Source: Pseudomonadota bacterium (GTDB lineage: Bacteria > Pseudomonadota > Alphaproteobacteria > Acetobacterales > Acetobacteraceae). From it: a stretch of DNA of 9,691 nucleotides. The translations under genes were made by a program, and so were the position numbers. The notes beneath the pieces were generated by a model that worked only from the letters and a program-made list of their open reading frames with translations, was not told where the DNA came from and made no database searches. Location: NCBI GenBank assembly GCA_021819535.1, contig JAKAQU010000087.1, positions 1-9,691 of the forward strand. The letters are read 5' to 3'. Below are positions 1-5,962 of this stretch, piece after piece. Numbering within the stretch: position 1 is the stretch's first letter; each line of letters opens with the position of its first letter.

Positions 1-136
1 TTATATTCTATCGTATGCACCGCAGCGCTCGACCAAACTCGACCGAAAACCTCACTCGATTTCACTCAACCGTGAGTGCTGACAAAATTGGCTCTCATTC
101 TGGATATCACTATACCCCCTTTGCCCCTCTACCCCA

Positions 137-220
137 CCAAAGGCAATGCCTTTGGAAACCATTCCTTCGGAATGCGGGTCTGGGGGCGCTGGCCCCAGCG
201 GGTCCAGGGCGGAGCCCTGG
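137..220. repeat. Block of four consecutive short hairpins (REP-like intergenic element)
   Basis: Four inverted repeats follow one another: CCAAAGGC/GCCTTTGG at 137-155 with loop AAT; CATTCC/GGAATG at 160-174 with loop TTC; CTGGGG/CCCCAG at 180-198; and CCAGGGC/GCCCTGG at 204-220 with loop GGA. Three of the four have 3-nt loops. The block lies just beyond the stop codon of the leftward PEP-CTERM gene, so it would form in that gene's 3' untranslated RNA and could act as a transcription stop or an RNA-end stabiliser; there is no clear T-tract. I recall similar GC-rich palindromic strings as dispersed intergenic repeats in Rhodospirillales, but copy number cannot be seen here. Bases 1-134 hold no convincing gene; CACTCA/TGAGTG at 63-78 is a weak extra dyad. 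Confidence 0.7.
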
Positions 221-242
221 CCTTATGCTGAAACGCTCGTCT

Positions 243-1004
243 CTAATCCGCCTTGCGCCGGGCGCGGCGGGCGAGGGCGAGGGTGCCGAGGGCGCTGCCA
301 AGCAAAGCCAGGCTCATCGGCTCGGGCACGCTCGCGCTGCCATCGACGACCTGAAGCGCCGAATAGGCGACATCATTGCCGGAGCTGATGGGATTGTTGA
401 TCGTCATCGAGATCAAACCCGTTCCCGCCCAGCTCGAGGGAAGAACGAAGGTCTGCACATCGAGGCGCTGGCTCGGCTCACCATTGCCGTTATTCGCCGC
501 GTCCCCCGTCGTCCACCAGGGCTGCGTCGTCACATTGCCGAGGCCGCTTGCGCTGTTATAGCCCTGGAGCACGTTGTTATAGCCACCGTTATTGTAATCG
601 CGGATGGTCTGGCCGGCGATCAGCGAATATGTCGCCTGACCGCCGTTGCTGTTGAGGAAGGTGATCGTCGCTTCCACGCTCCCGGCGGGGCCGCCAAAGA
701 AGGAATTCATCAGCGCATTGACGCTCGCATCGTTGTTGAGGGTAATGCCGCCGGTGGATAGGATGGTGGAGGCGCCGCTCAAGGTCAGGCCGTAATGGCC
801 CGACCAGTCGCCGAAGGTGATGCCGGTGCCGGTATTGCCATTGGTCGGCGCGGCGGCGATGGCGCTGCCGCCAAATTCACCGGTCCAATCCCCGAGGAGC
901 GGTGAAATATTGATATCGGTCACCGTCCCGGCCTTTGCTGCCTGCGCCGTGAGGGCGAGCGCCAACCCGATGCCGAATGTCGAAACCAGAGTGCCGGCCC
1001 GCAT
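243..1004 (-). CDS. PEP-CTERM sorting domain-containing exported protein
   Basis: A 253-aa protein predicted to be exported and processed by an exosortase. Residues 1-25 form a signal peptide with a hydrophobic stretch (about 7-20) and an AKA|G cleavage site at 23-26. The mature part is rich in Gly, Asn, Ser and Thr, has no Cys and no recognisable enzymatic motif, as is common for this class. The C-terminus shows the full tripartite sorting signal: VPEP at 226-229, a hydrophobic helix to about 244, then a basic tail (RRARRK). By family knowledge the PEP motif is recognised by exosortase (EpsH/XrtA type) and the proteins are often linked to exopolysaccharide or biofilm; no exosortase is in the window. 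The ATG is supported by AGGAGA at 1012-1017, 7 nt upstream. The ligand or function of the mature domain is unknown. It appears to be a single-gene unit. Confidence 0.88.
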   Translation of the reverse strand: MRAGTLVSTFGIGLALALTAQAAKAGTVTDINISPLLGDWTGEFGGSAIAAAPTNGNTGTGITFGDWSGHYGLTLSGASTILSTGGITLNNDASVNALMNSFFGGPAGSVEATITFLNSNGGQATYSLIAGQTIRDYNNGGYNNVLQGYNSASGLGNVTTQPWWTTGDAANNGNGEPSQRLDVQTFVLPSSWAGTGLISMTINNPISSGNDVAYSALQVVDGSASVPEPMSLALLGSALGTLALARRARRKAD

Positions 1005-1081
1005 GTTCCGATCTCCTATTCATGATCCGATGCGCATTAATTTACACACGGAACGTCAATTTTCCGAGTCAAATTTCATGT

Positions 1082-1097
1082 ATCACGATTTCGTGAT
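1082..1097. promoter_or_regulatory. Perfect dyad ATCACGA-TT-TCGTGAT, candidate operator upstream of the PEP-CTERM gene
   Basis: Two perfect 7-bp arms (1082-1088 and 1091-1097) separated by TT lie about 80 bp upstream of the leftward PEP-CTERM start, in an AT-richer patch. On the minus strand the same patch holds TTGACT (1067-1072) and TTGACG (1054-1059), which resemble -35 elements 13 bp apart, but I find no convincing -10 at the right distance. The symmetry suggests a binding site for a dimeric regulator; which one is not recognisable. Confidence 0.4.
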
Positions 1098-1318
1098 CTC
1101 AGCGCGGGATCGGCGCGCGCGATGCGCTGATCGCGAAAGCCGCCTTCCGGGCCGGGGAGGTCAAGAAACTGTGTCAGGCTGCCCGGCTTGTCGCATCCCA
1201 ACGCGCTCGCTTCGCATGGTCACTGAAAAACAACGCACCCACTTACGCGAGGGATGATGGCGGCGACCAGGTTCGCAAAACCAGCCCCAAACACACAGAA
1301 GTGACCCGATTGCGTATC
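1098..1318. other. Gene-free stretch with an unrecognised open frame lacking a start codon
   Basis: No supported gene lies between the PEP-CTERM gene and the HNH gene. On the plus strand, the frame from 1097 to a TGA at 1337-1339 is stop-free for 80 codons but has no ATG or GTG, and its only TTG is near the end. Its first third has GC-rich third positions like the neighbouring genes (reading RDALIAKAAFRAGEVKKLC), then the bias fades. This could be the remnant of a 5'-truncated gene or chance. A 7-bp inverted repeat, GGTCACT near 1219 and AGTGACC near 1301, encloses about 80 bp; a pair like this is not unlikely by chance. Confidence 0.3.
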
Positions 1319-2338
1319 TCAATAAGACAAATCGTCTGATTTTACGATTTCGTTGTTTCGGCTGACGCCGATTGCGGCGGCGATACGCGCAAGCTCGTCC
1401 ATCACTGGAGCATCCCGCTTCTGCCCAGTGATGGCATCCATGCATAGGAAGCGAAGTCTTTGGCCCGCGTCTCTGCCCGAAAGGTATCGCGTCGGCTCTT
1501 TAGTTACCCATACGAAGGCTGCATGGATGTTGAACACCCTAACCGCAATCGCAATCCCGTCATCGCCTGCAAAGGCATAAGCAAGATGTTCTGTCTCGTT
1601 TGATGGCCACCATTTGAAGGCTTCAAACCCCTCTGCATCAGCGACATAGGCTGGCAGCTTATCCGTTGAGTTCGGATCGGCAGAACATATAGCGTCTCGT
1701 AACTCCGCGGCGGAGGGGTCGTTTATATAGTCCTCGCCCAACCACAAGAACGCTAGCTCGTACGCAATTTTAATCATCGCGTGGCGGACAAACGCGAAGC
1801 TATAACTTCTCTCAAAGAGTACCTTCGGATTGTTGATGACCGTCACGTTGTCCCGGAACCGGCTTACTTCTGCCTCCAACGCCTCCACTGAAAGTGGTGG
1901 GACACCGTGCCGTTTCCGCTCGCGTTGTATGATCTTCGGCAGGTCACCAGCATCTTTTTCATCGACAACAACCTTTCGGGCCTTGCTGCCATCAGGCATG
2001 ATGACATCCGAAGCGTGGTGAAGCGTCCTGGTGACAATCTTCTGCTCACACTCATCGAACCTGACCTCGACACGAATCGAGGGATTTTCGGCCAGTCGTC
2101 CAACTCCCAGCAGCAATTCGTGCATCGCAGGAGGCTCGCCACTGTTGCCTGCCAGCCGCAGACGCGCCCGATGTCCCCGAACAAGGAAGTTGTCGCTCAG
2201 CGCCGCATCCACCTTGCTTCCGAAAGATGAGTTGCAAGATTTACAGACACGGTTTGTTGTAAGTTTGCCGCCGATCGCGCGAGGGAAAATATGCTCCTCG
2301 GTGCCGGGCCGCTCTTTAAGGCAGAAAATACACTTCAT
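1319..2338 (-). CDS. HNH endonuclease domain protein (HNH_5-like N-terminus, unrecognised C-terminal region)
   Basis: A 339-aa protein. The N-terminal ~50 residues match the HNH_5-type pattern: CxxC at C3/C6, EEHIFP at 14-19 with H16 as the likely catalytic His, a GG pair at 23-24, CKSCN with C32/C35/N36, then FG and D44. The four cysteines would bind a structural zinc, and the His and Asn/Asp would form the beta-beta-alpha metal nuclease site. Residues ~55-339 match nothing I recognise; there is no signal peptide or clear membrane segment, so it should be cytoplasmic. Base composition is visibly less GC-rich than the flanking genes and codon third positions are less biased, suggesting acquisition by transfer. 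It stands alone, with no methyltransferase, integrase or toxin partner in view. The ATG has only a weak upstream AAGG. Nuclease activity is inferred from the motif; a role in defence is speculation. Confidence 0.8.
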   Translation of the reverse strand: MKCIFCLKERPGTEEHIFPRAIGGKLTTNRVCKSCNSSFGSKVDAALSDNFLVRGHRARLRLAGNSGEPPAMHELLLGVGRLAENPSIRVEVRFDECEQKIVTRTLHHASDVIMPDGSKARKVVVDEKDAGDLPKIIQRERKRHGVPPLSVEALEAEVSRFRDNVTVINNPKVLFERSYSFAFVRHAMIKIAYELAFLWLGEDYINDPSAAELRDAICSADPNSTDKLPAYVADAEGFEAFKWWPSNETEHLAYAFAGDDGIAIAVRVFNIHAAFVWVTKEPTRYLSGRDAGQRLRFLCMDAITGQKRDAPVMDELARIAAAIGVSRNNEIVKSDDLSY

Positions 2339-2354
2339 AGGTTTCGTGGCCTTG

Positions 2355-2368
2355 ATTCAAAATTGAAT
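2355..2368. promoter_or_regulatory. AT-rich dyad ATTCAA-AA-TTGAAT upstream of the HNH gene
   Basis: Perfect 6-bp arms at 2355-2360 and 2363-2368 lie 16 bp upstream of the HNH start codon at 2338. The location fits an operator or part of a promoter for that leftward gene. No matching -35/-10 pair was identified, so the role is a guess. Confidence 0.3.
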
Positions 2369-2450
2369 TGGACCCTTTCATCAGGGCCATTCCGAGGCCC
2401 CACTTCACAGCGATGTCAGCATGGCGGCTGGGCCGGCGCAAGCTTGAGAG

Positions 2451-2468
2451 AGCGGGCGGGCGCCCGCT
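2451..2468 (-). terminator. Hairpin overlapping the tlyA stop codon, possible terminator
   Basis: AGCGGGC/GCCCGCT forms a 7-bp GC stem with a 4-nt loop (2451-2468) that overlaps the last bases of the leftward tlyA, including two bases of its TAG stop. It is the only strong hairpin at the end of the xseB-ispA-tlyA operon. No T-tract follows in the direction of transcription, so it is not a canonical intrinsic terminator; it may stabilise the 3' end or work with Rho. Confidence 0.4.
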
Positions 2469-3204
2469 ATTCCTTTTGCGCCGCGATCAGAAATTCCTGG
2501 TTGCCGTCGGCGCCGGCAATCGGGCTTTCGGTCACGCCGAGCACCCGCCAGCCGGGAAGCCCCGCCCACCAGGCGGCGATGCGGGCCGAGACCGCCTCGC
2601 GCACCAGAGGGTCGCGGACGATCCCGCCCTTGCCGACATTTTCGCGCCCGGCCTCGAATTGCGGCTTGATCAGCGCGACCGCGAACGCGCCGGATGCCGC
2701 GAGCGCGAGCGGCGCCGGGAGCAGGGTTGCAAGCCCGATGAAACTCGCATCGGCGACCACGGCGCCGACCGGCTCCTCGATCCGGGCGGCATCGAGAAAC
2801 CGCGCATTGACCCGCTCATGGACGACGACGCGGGGATCCTCGCGCAGTTTCCACGCCAATTGCCCGTGCCCGACATCGACCGCGTGAACCCGGGCGGCGC
2901 CGCGCGCGAGCAGGACATCGGTGAAGCCGCCGGTCGAGGCGCCGATATCGAGCCCTATTCTCCCGGCCGGCGAGAGGCCGAAATGATCGAGGGCGTGCGC
3001 GAGCTTGAGCCCGCCGCGCGAGACCCAGGGGTGGTCGGGGGCGCGGAGCGAGAGCGGCGCATCCTCGGCGAGCAGCGTCCCGGGCTTGTCGATGCGGCGT
3101 GTGTCCGAAAAAATTTTCCCGGCGAGCATGAGCGCCTGCGCCCGCGCCCGGCTTTCGGCGAGGCCGCGCGCGACGGCGAGCTGATCGGCGCGGATCCGGG
3201 CCAT
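2467..3204 (-). CDS. tlyA: TlyA family rRNA (cytidine-2'-O)-methyltransferase
   Basis: A 245-aa protein of usual TlyA length. Residues 1-60 are an S4 RNA-binding domain (RIRADQLAVARGLAESRARAQ, then VSRGGLKL leading into the catalytic part). The rest is an FtsJ-like Rossmann methyltransferase with the SAM-binding motif LDIGASTGGFTDVLL at 85-99. The KDKE catalytic set of 2'-O-methyltransferases is visible as K67, D152 (ADASF), K180 (KPQFE) and E237 (NQEF). By family knowledge TlyA methylates cytidines in 23S rRNA and, in some bacteria, 16S rRNA, acting on ribosomes in the cytoplasm; older annotations call it hemolysin A. The frame stays open much further upstream, but the start is placed at the ATG at 3204 because the S4 domain begins there and the upstream extension lies inside ispA in another frame. 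It begins 16 bp after the ispA stop and is last in the operon. Confidence 0.92.
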   Translation of the reverse strand: MARIRADQLAVARGLAESRARAQALMLAGKIFSDTRRIDKPGTLLAEDAPLSLRAPDHPWVSRGGLKLAHALDHFGLSPAGRIGLDIGASTGGFTDVLLARGAARVHAVDVGHGQLAWKLREDPRVVVHERVNARFLDAARIEEPVGAVVADASFIGLATLLPAPLALAASGAFAVALIKPQFEAGRENVGKGGIVRDPLVREAVSARIAAWWAGLPGWRVLGVTESPIAGADGNQEFLIAAQKE

Positions 3205-3220
3205 CGTCCGCCCGGTGCCC

Positions 3221-4156
3221 TCAGCTCCGCCGCGCGACGACGAAGCGGGCCAGCGCGCGCAAATTCCCGGCCGCCTCTCCGAACATTTCGAGATGCGACG
3301 CCGCCTGCTCGGCGAGGAGCAGCGCCTGGGCGCGGGCGCGCTCGGGGCCGAGGACCGCAACCAGCGTCGCCTTGCCAGCGGCCTCGTCCTTGCCCGCGGT
3401 CTTGCCGGTCTCCTCGGTGGTGCCGAGGGCATCGAGGAGATCGTCGGCGATCTGGAAGGCGGCGCCGACATCGCGCCCATACCAGGCGAGCGCCTGGCGC
3501 TGTGCGTGCGGCGCGCGGCCGAGAATGGCGCCGGCCTCGGCGCTGAACTGAATGAGCCGCCCGGTTTTGAGCGCTTGCAGCCGCCCGATTTCGGCCTCGC
3601 TCAGGCGTTGTCCCTCCGTCGCCATGTCGATCATCTGGCCGCCGACCATGCCGCGCCCGCCGGCGGCATGGGCGAGCGCCAGCACCAGCTCGGCGCGTGC
3701 CTGCGCGTCCGAGTGGGTGTCGGGCTCGGCCAGAATTTCGAAGGCGCGGGTTTGCAGCGCGTCACCGGCGAGGATCGCCGTCGCCTCGTCGAAGGCGCGA
3801 TGGGTGCTCGGCCGGCCGCGGCGGAGATCGTCGTCATCCATCGCCGGCAGATCGTCATGCACCAGCGAATAGGCGTGCAGCATCTCGACCGCGGCGGCGA
3901 CGCGGGCGGCACAGGTCGCGTTGACCTTGAAAAGGGCGGCGCTCTCCAGCACGAGAAAGGCGCGAAGCCGCTTGCCGCCGCCGAGTGTGGCATAGCGCAT
4001 CGCCTCGAAGAGCGGCGCCTCCGGCCCCTCGGGCGGGAGGAGCAATGTGTCGAGCGCCGTCTCGACCCGGCTCGCGGCCGCCGCGAGTGCTGCCTTGAGG
4101 GCGGGATCGGGCTCACCTGCCGCGCCCGCGGGGGCAAGCTCCGGGGGCTTCGTCAT
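3221..4156 (-). CDS. ispA: Polyprenyl synthetase: (2E,6E)-farnesyl diphosphate synthase
   Basis: A 311-aa class I trans-prenyltransferase that condenses isopentenyl diphosphate with dimethylallyl and geranyl diphosphate to give farnesyl diphosphate for quinone, hopanoid and undecaprenyl synthesis in the cytoplasm. Visible motifs: GGGKRLR at 59-65 (IPP binding); the first Asp-rich motif DDLPAMDDDD at 101-110, with the two-residue insertion typical of bacterial FPP synthases; KTGRLI at 197-202; and the second Asp-rich motif DDLLD at 238-242. Length matches IspA. The chosen start (MTKPPEL) overlaps the xseB stop as TGATG, giving translational coupling; no good ribosome site is seen, which fits coupling. 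A longer frame upstream is only shadow within xseB. tlyA follows after 16 bp, where many alphaproteobacteria have dxs. Chain-length specificity (C15 rather than C20) is inferred. Confidence 0.93.
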   Translation of the reverse strand: MTKPPELAPAGAAGEPDPALKAALAAAASRVETALDTLLLPPEGPEAPLFEAMRYATLGGGKRLRAFLVLESAALFKVNATCAARVAAAVEMLHAYSLVHDDLPAMDDDDLRRGRPSTHRAFDEATAILAGDALQTRAFEILAEPDTHSDAQARAELVLALAHAAGGRGMVGGQMIDMATEGQRLSEAEIGRLQALKTGRLIQFSAEAGAILGRAPHAQRQALAWYGRDVGAAFQIADDLLDALGTTEETGKTAGKDEAAGKATLVAVLGPERARAQALLLAEQAASHLEMFGEAAGNLRALARFVVARRS

Positions 4157-4425
4157 CACGCGACCGGACGGGTCGCAAGCCCGTTCTCGTGGCTCACGAT
4201 GGCATCGATCCGTGCCTCGACCTCGGCGAGCCGCGCCTCGCAATGCTGGCGCAGCGCCGTTCCCCGTTCATAGGCCGCGAGCGCGTTCTCCAGCGTCTGC
4301 TTCCCTTCTTCGAGGCCGCGCACGATCTGCTCGAGTTCGGCCATCGCCTGCTCGAAGCTGAGGCTCGCGACCGGGCGCGCTGTATCCTTGGGCTCTGCCG
4401 GTGTGTCGGGCGCTTTCGCGGGCAT
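4156..4425 (-). CDS. xseB: Exodeoxyribonuclease VII small subunit
   Basis: An 89-aa protein. After a Pro/Ala-rich tail of about 20 residues comes the XseB helical-hairpin signature: SFEQAMAELEQIVRGLEEGK (23-42), LENALAAYERG (45-55) and then CEARLAEVEARI (62-73). XseB binds XseA to form exonuclease VII, which degrades single-stranded DNA to short oligonucleotides; xseA is not in the window. The ATG at 4425 has GGAG at 4432-4435, 6 nt upstream, and is preferred over an in-frame upstream extension that has no family similarity. Its TGA overlaps the ispA ATG by one base (TGATG). It is the first gene of the leftward operon, so its promoter should lie in the 212-bp region shared with the divergent phaA. 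The pairing of xseB with ispA is common in proteobacteria. Confidence 0.92.
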   Translation of the reverse strand: MPAKAPDTPAEPKDTARPVASLSFEQAMAELEQIVRGLEEGKQTLENALAAYERGTALRQHCEARLAEVEARIDAIVSHENGLATRPVA

Positions 4426-4499
4426 GGTGTTCTCCAGCGCGATGATGACGAAAGCGCTGCTCCTATCGCGCCGAGAGCGCCGCGCCAACCCCCGGCGAC

Positions 4500-4545
4500 T
4501 TGATCTGCCCCCTGGTTGATCTACCCGAATTGATCTGCCCCCTGG
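4500..4545. repeat. Duplicated 16-bp motif TTGATCTGCCCCCTGG with a partial third copy
   Basis: Identical 16-bp copies lie at 4500-4515 and 4530-4545, exactly 30 bp apart. A degenerate copy, TTGATCTACCC, sits between them at 4516-4526. The array lies in the divergent xseB/phaA intergenic region, 75 bp upstream of the xseB start and about 90 bp upstream of phaA. It could be a regulator site array or the leftover multiple-repeat end of an IS21-like insertion sequence; no transposase remnant is visible to decide. Confidence 0.6.
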
Positions 4546-4637
4546 CGGCCCAAACACCGGCGGCCTAGGCTTGCCCTCCGATCAGGGCGACGCGCCCGTC
4601 GTCTGCTCGTTCGTCACGCTCAGGAGGAAGTCACATC

Positions 4638-5810
4638 ATGGAAGACATCGTCATCGTATCCGCCGCCCGCACCCCGGTCGGCAGTTTCAACGGCGCCCTC
4701 GGGACGACGCCGGCGCATGCGCTCGGCGCGACCGCCATCGGGGCGGCGATGACGCGGGCCAAGCTCGATTCCGGCGAGGTGGACGAGGTCATTCTCGGCC
4801 AGATCCTCGCCGCCGGCCAAGGCATGAACCCGGCCCGCCAGGCAGCGCGCGCCGCCGGCATCCCGGACGACAAAACCGCGTTCGGCATCAATCAGGTCTG
4901 CGGCTCGGGCCTCCGCGCCGTGGCGCTCGCCGCCCAGCAGGTGATGAGCGGGGAGAGCAAAATCGTCATCGCCGGCGGCCAGGAAAGCATGAGCCTCTCG
5001 CAGCACGCGGCCTATCTCCGCGCCGGGGTGAAAATGGGCGAACTCGGCTTCATGGACACGATGCTGAAGGATGGCCTCTGGGATGTGTTCCATGGCTATC
5101 ACATGGGCATCACCGCCGAAAACGTCGCCCGCGCCTATCAGATCACCCGCGAGGAGCAGGATGCCTTCGCCCTCGCCTCGCAGCAGAAGGCGAGTGCCGC
5201 GCAAAAGGCCGGCCGCTTCCAGGGCGAGATCGTCGCGGTGACGGTGAAGGGCCGCAAGGGCGATGTGGTGGTGGCCGAGGACGAATATATCCGCCACGAC
5301 GCCTCGCCCGAGGCGATGGCCAAGCTGCGCCCGGCCTTCGCCAAGGACGGCACGGTGACGGCGGCGAACGCGAGCGGCATCAATGACGGCGCCGCCGCCC
5401 TCGTCGTGATGACGGCGAGCGAGGCGGCCAAGCGCGGGCTCACACCGCTCGCCCGCATCGCCGCCTTCGCGACCGCCGGCGTCGATCCGGCGCTGATGGG
5501 CACGGGCCCGATCCCGGCCTCGCGCAAGGCGCTCGATCGCGCCGGCTGGAAGATCGACGATCTCGATCTGATCGAGGCCAATGAGGCGTTCGCGGCGCAG
5601 GCCTGTGCGGTCAACAAGGATCTCGGCTGGGATCCGGCGAAGGTCAACGTCAATGGCGGCGCGATCGCGATCGGCCACCCGATCGGCGCCTCGGGCGCCC
5701 GCATCCTGGTGACATTGCTCTCTGAGCTGGCCCGGCGCGATGCGCATAAGGGCCTCGCGACGCTCTGCATCGGCGGCGGCATGGGGGTTGCCATGTGCGT
5801 CGAACGCTGA
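4638..5810 (+). CDS. phaA: Acetyl-CoA C-acetyltransferase (beta-ketothiolase)
   Basis: A 390-aa biosynthetic thiolase that condenses two acetyl-CoA to acetoacetyl-CoA, the first step of polyhydroxybutyrate synthesis; the reverse direction serves ketone/butyrate use. All active-site elements are present: nucleophile C88 in NQVCGSG, NEAF at 315-318, H347 in GHPIG, and proton-shuttle C377 in LCIGGG. Length and spacing match the Zoogloea/Cupriavidus PhaA type. The start is supported by AGGAGG at 4622-4627, 10 nt before the ATG. It is followed after 152 bp by phaB on the same strand, giving the classic PHB precursor pair; phaC (the synthase) is absent. A strong hairpin after the stop may partly end the transcript, so phaB may have its own promoter. 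A degradative AtoB role cannot be excluded, but the phaB neighbour favours biosynthesis. Confidence 0.95.
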   Translation: MEDIVIVSAARTPVGSFNGALGTTPAHALGATAIGAAMTRAKLDSGEVDEVILGQILAAGQGMNPARQAARAAGIPDDKTAFGINQVCGSGLRAVALAAQQVMSGESKIVIAGGQESMSLSQHAAYLRAGVKMGELGFMDTMLKDGLWDVFHGYHMGITAENVARAYQITREEQDAFALASQQKASAAQKAGRFQGEIVAVTVKGRKGDVVVAEDEYIRHDASPEAMAKLRPAFAKDGTVTAANASGINDGAAALVVMTASEAAKRGLTPLARIAAFATAGVDPALMGTGPIPASRKALDRAGWKIDDLDLIEANEAFAAQACAVNKDLGWDPAKVNVNGGAIAIGHPIGASGARILVTLLSELARRDAHKGLATLCIGGGMGVAMCVER

Positions 5811-5817
5811 ACGCGCG

Positions 5818-5863
5818 TCTCCCCGCCCGGGTCTTTTTGCGATAAGCGGCGCGGGCGGGGAGA
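5818..5863 (+). terminator. Strong 12-bp-stem hairpin between phaA and phaB
   Basis: TCTCCCCGCCCG (5818-5829) pairs perfectly with CGGGCGGGGAGA (5852-5863) around a 22-nt loop containing T5. The hairpin begins 8 nt after the phaA stop. AAAA follows instead of a T-tract, so it is not a canonical intrinsic terminator. It could attenuate read-through into phaB or protect the phaA mRNA 3' end. Confidence 0.5.
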
Positions 5864-5872
5864 AAATGCGAT

Positions 5873-5886
5873 TTGCTGTGCTGCAA
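5873..5886. promoter_or_regulatory. Candidate PhaR-type operator upstream of phaB
   Basis: TTGCTGTGCTGCAA is an imperfect dyad with TTGC/GCAA ends and TGC-rich content. It lies 77 bp upstream of the phaB start in an AT-richer stretch. By family knowledge PhaR repressors of alphaproteobacterial PHB genes bind TGC/GCA-rich dyads. The match is by resemblance only. TAGGCT at 5924-5929 may be a -10 element of the same promoter. Confidence 0.35.
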
Positions 5887-5962
5887 CATTGATTTTGCTC
5901 AAGATAATTCGCAAAACCCGTGCTAGGCTGAACACCGTGGACGTTCAAAACGGGAGGCACGC

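Noticed and set aside
15..761. Plus-strand frame of 248 codons opposite the PEP-CTERM gene
   Set aside because: The opposite strand has a signal peptide, a PEP-CTERM tail and a good ribosome site, so this is a shadow.
1230..1290. tRNA-like string (GGTTCGCAAAACC) as a tRNA gene or attachment site
   Set aside because: No acceptor, anticodon or T-arm pairing could be built, and no duplicated copy flanks the HNH region.
2368..4273. Long plus-strand frames opposite tlyA and ispA
   Set aside because: Shadows of the two leftward genes, whose catalytic motifs are complete; the plus-strand translations are low-complexity.
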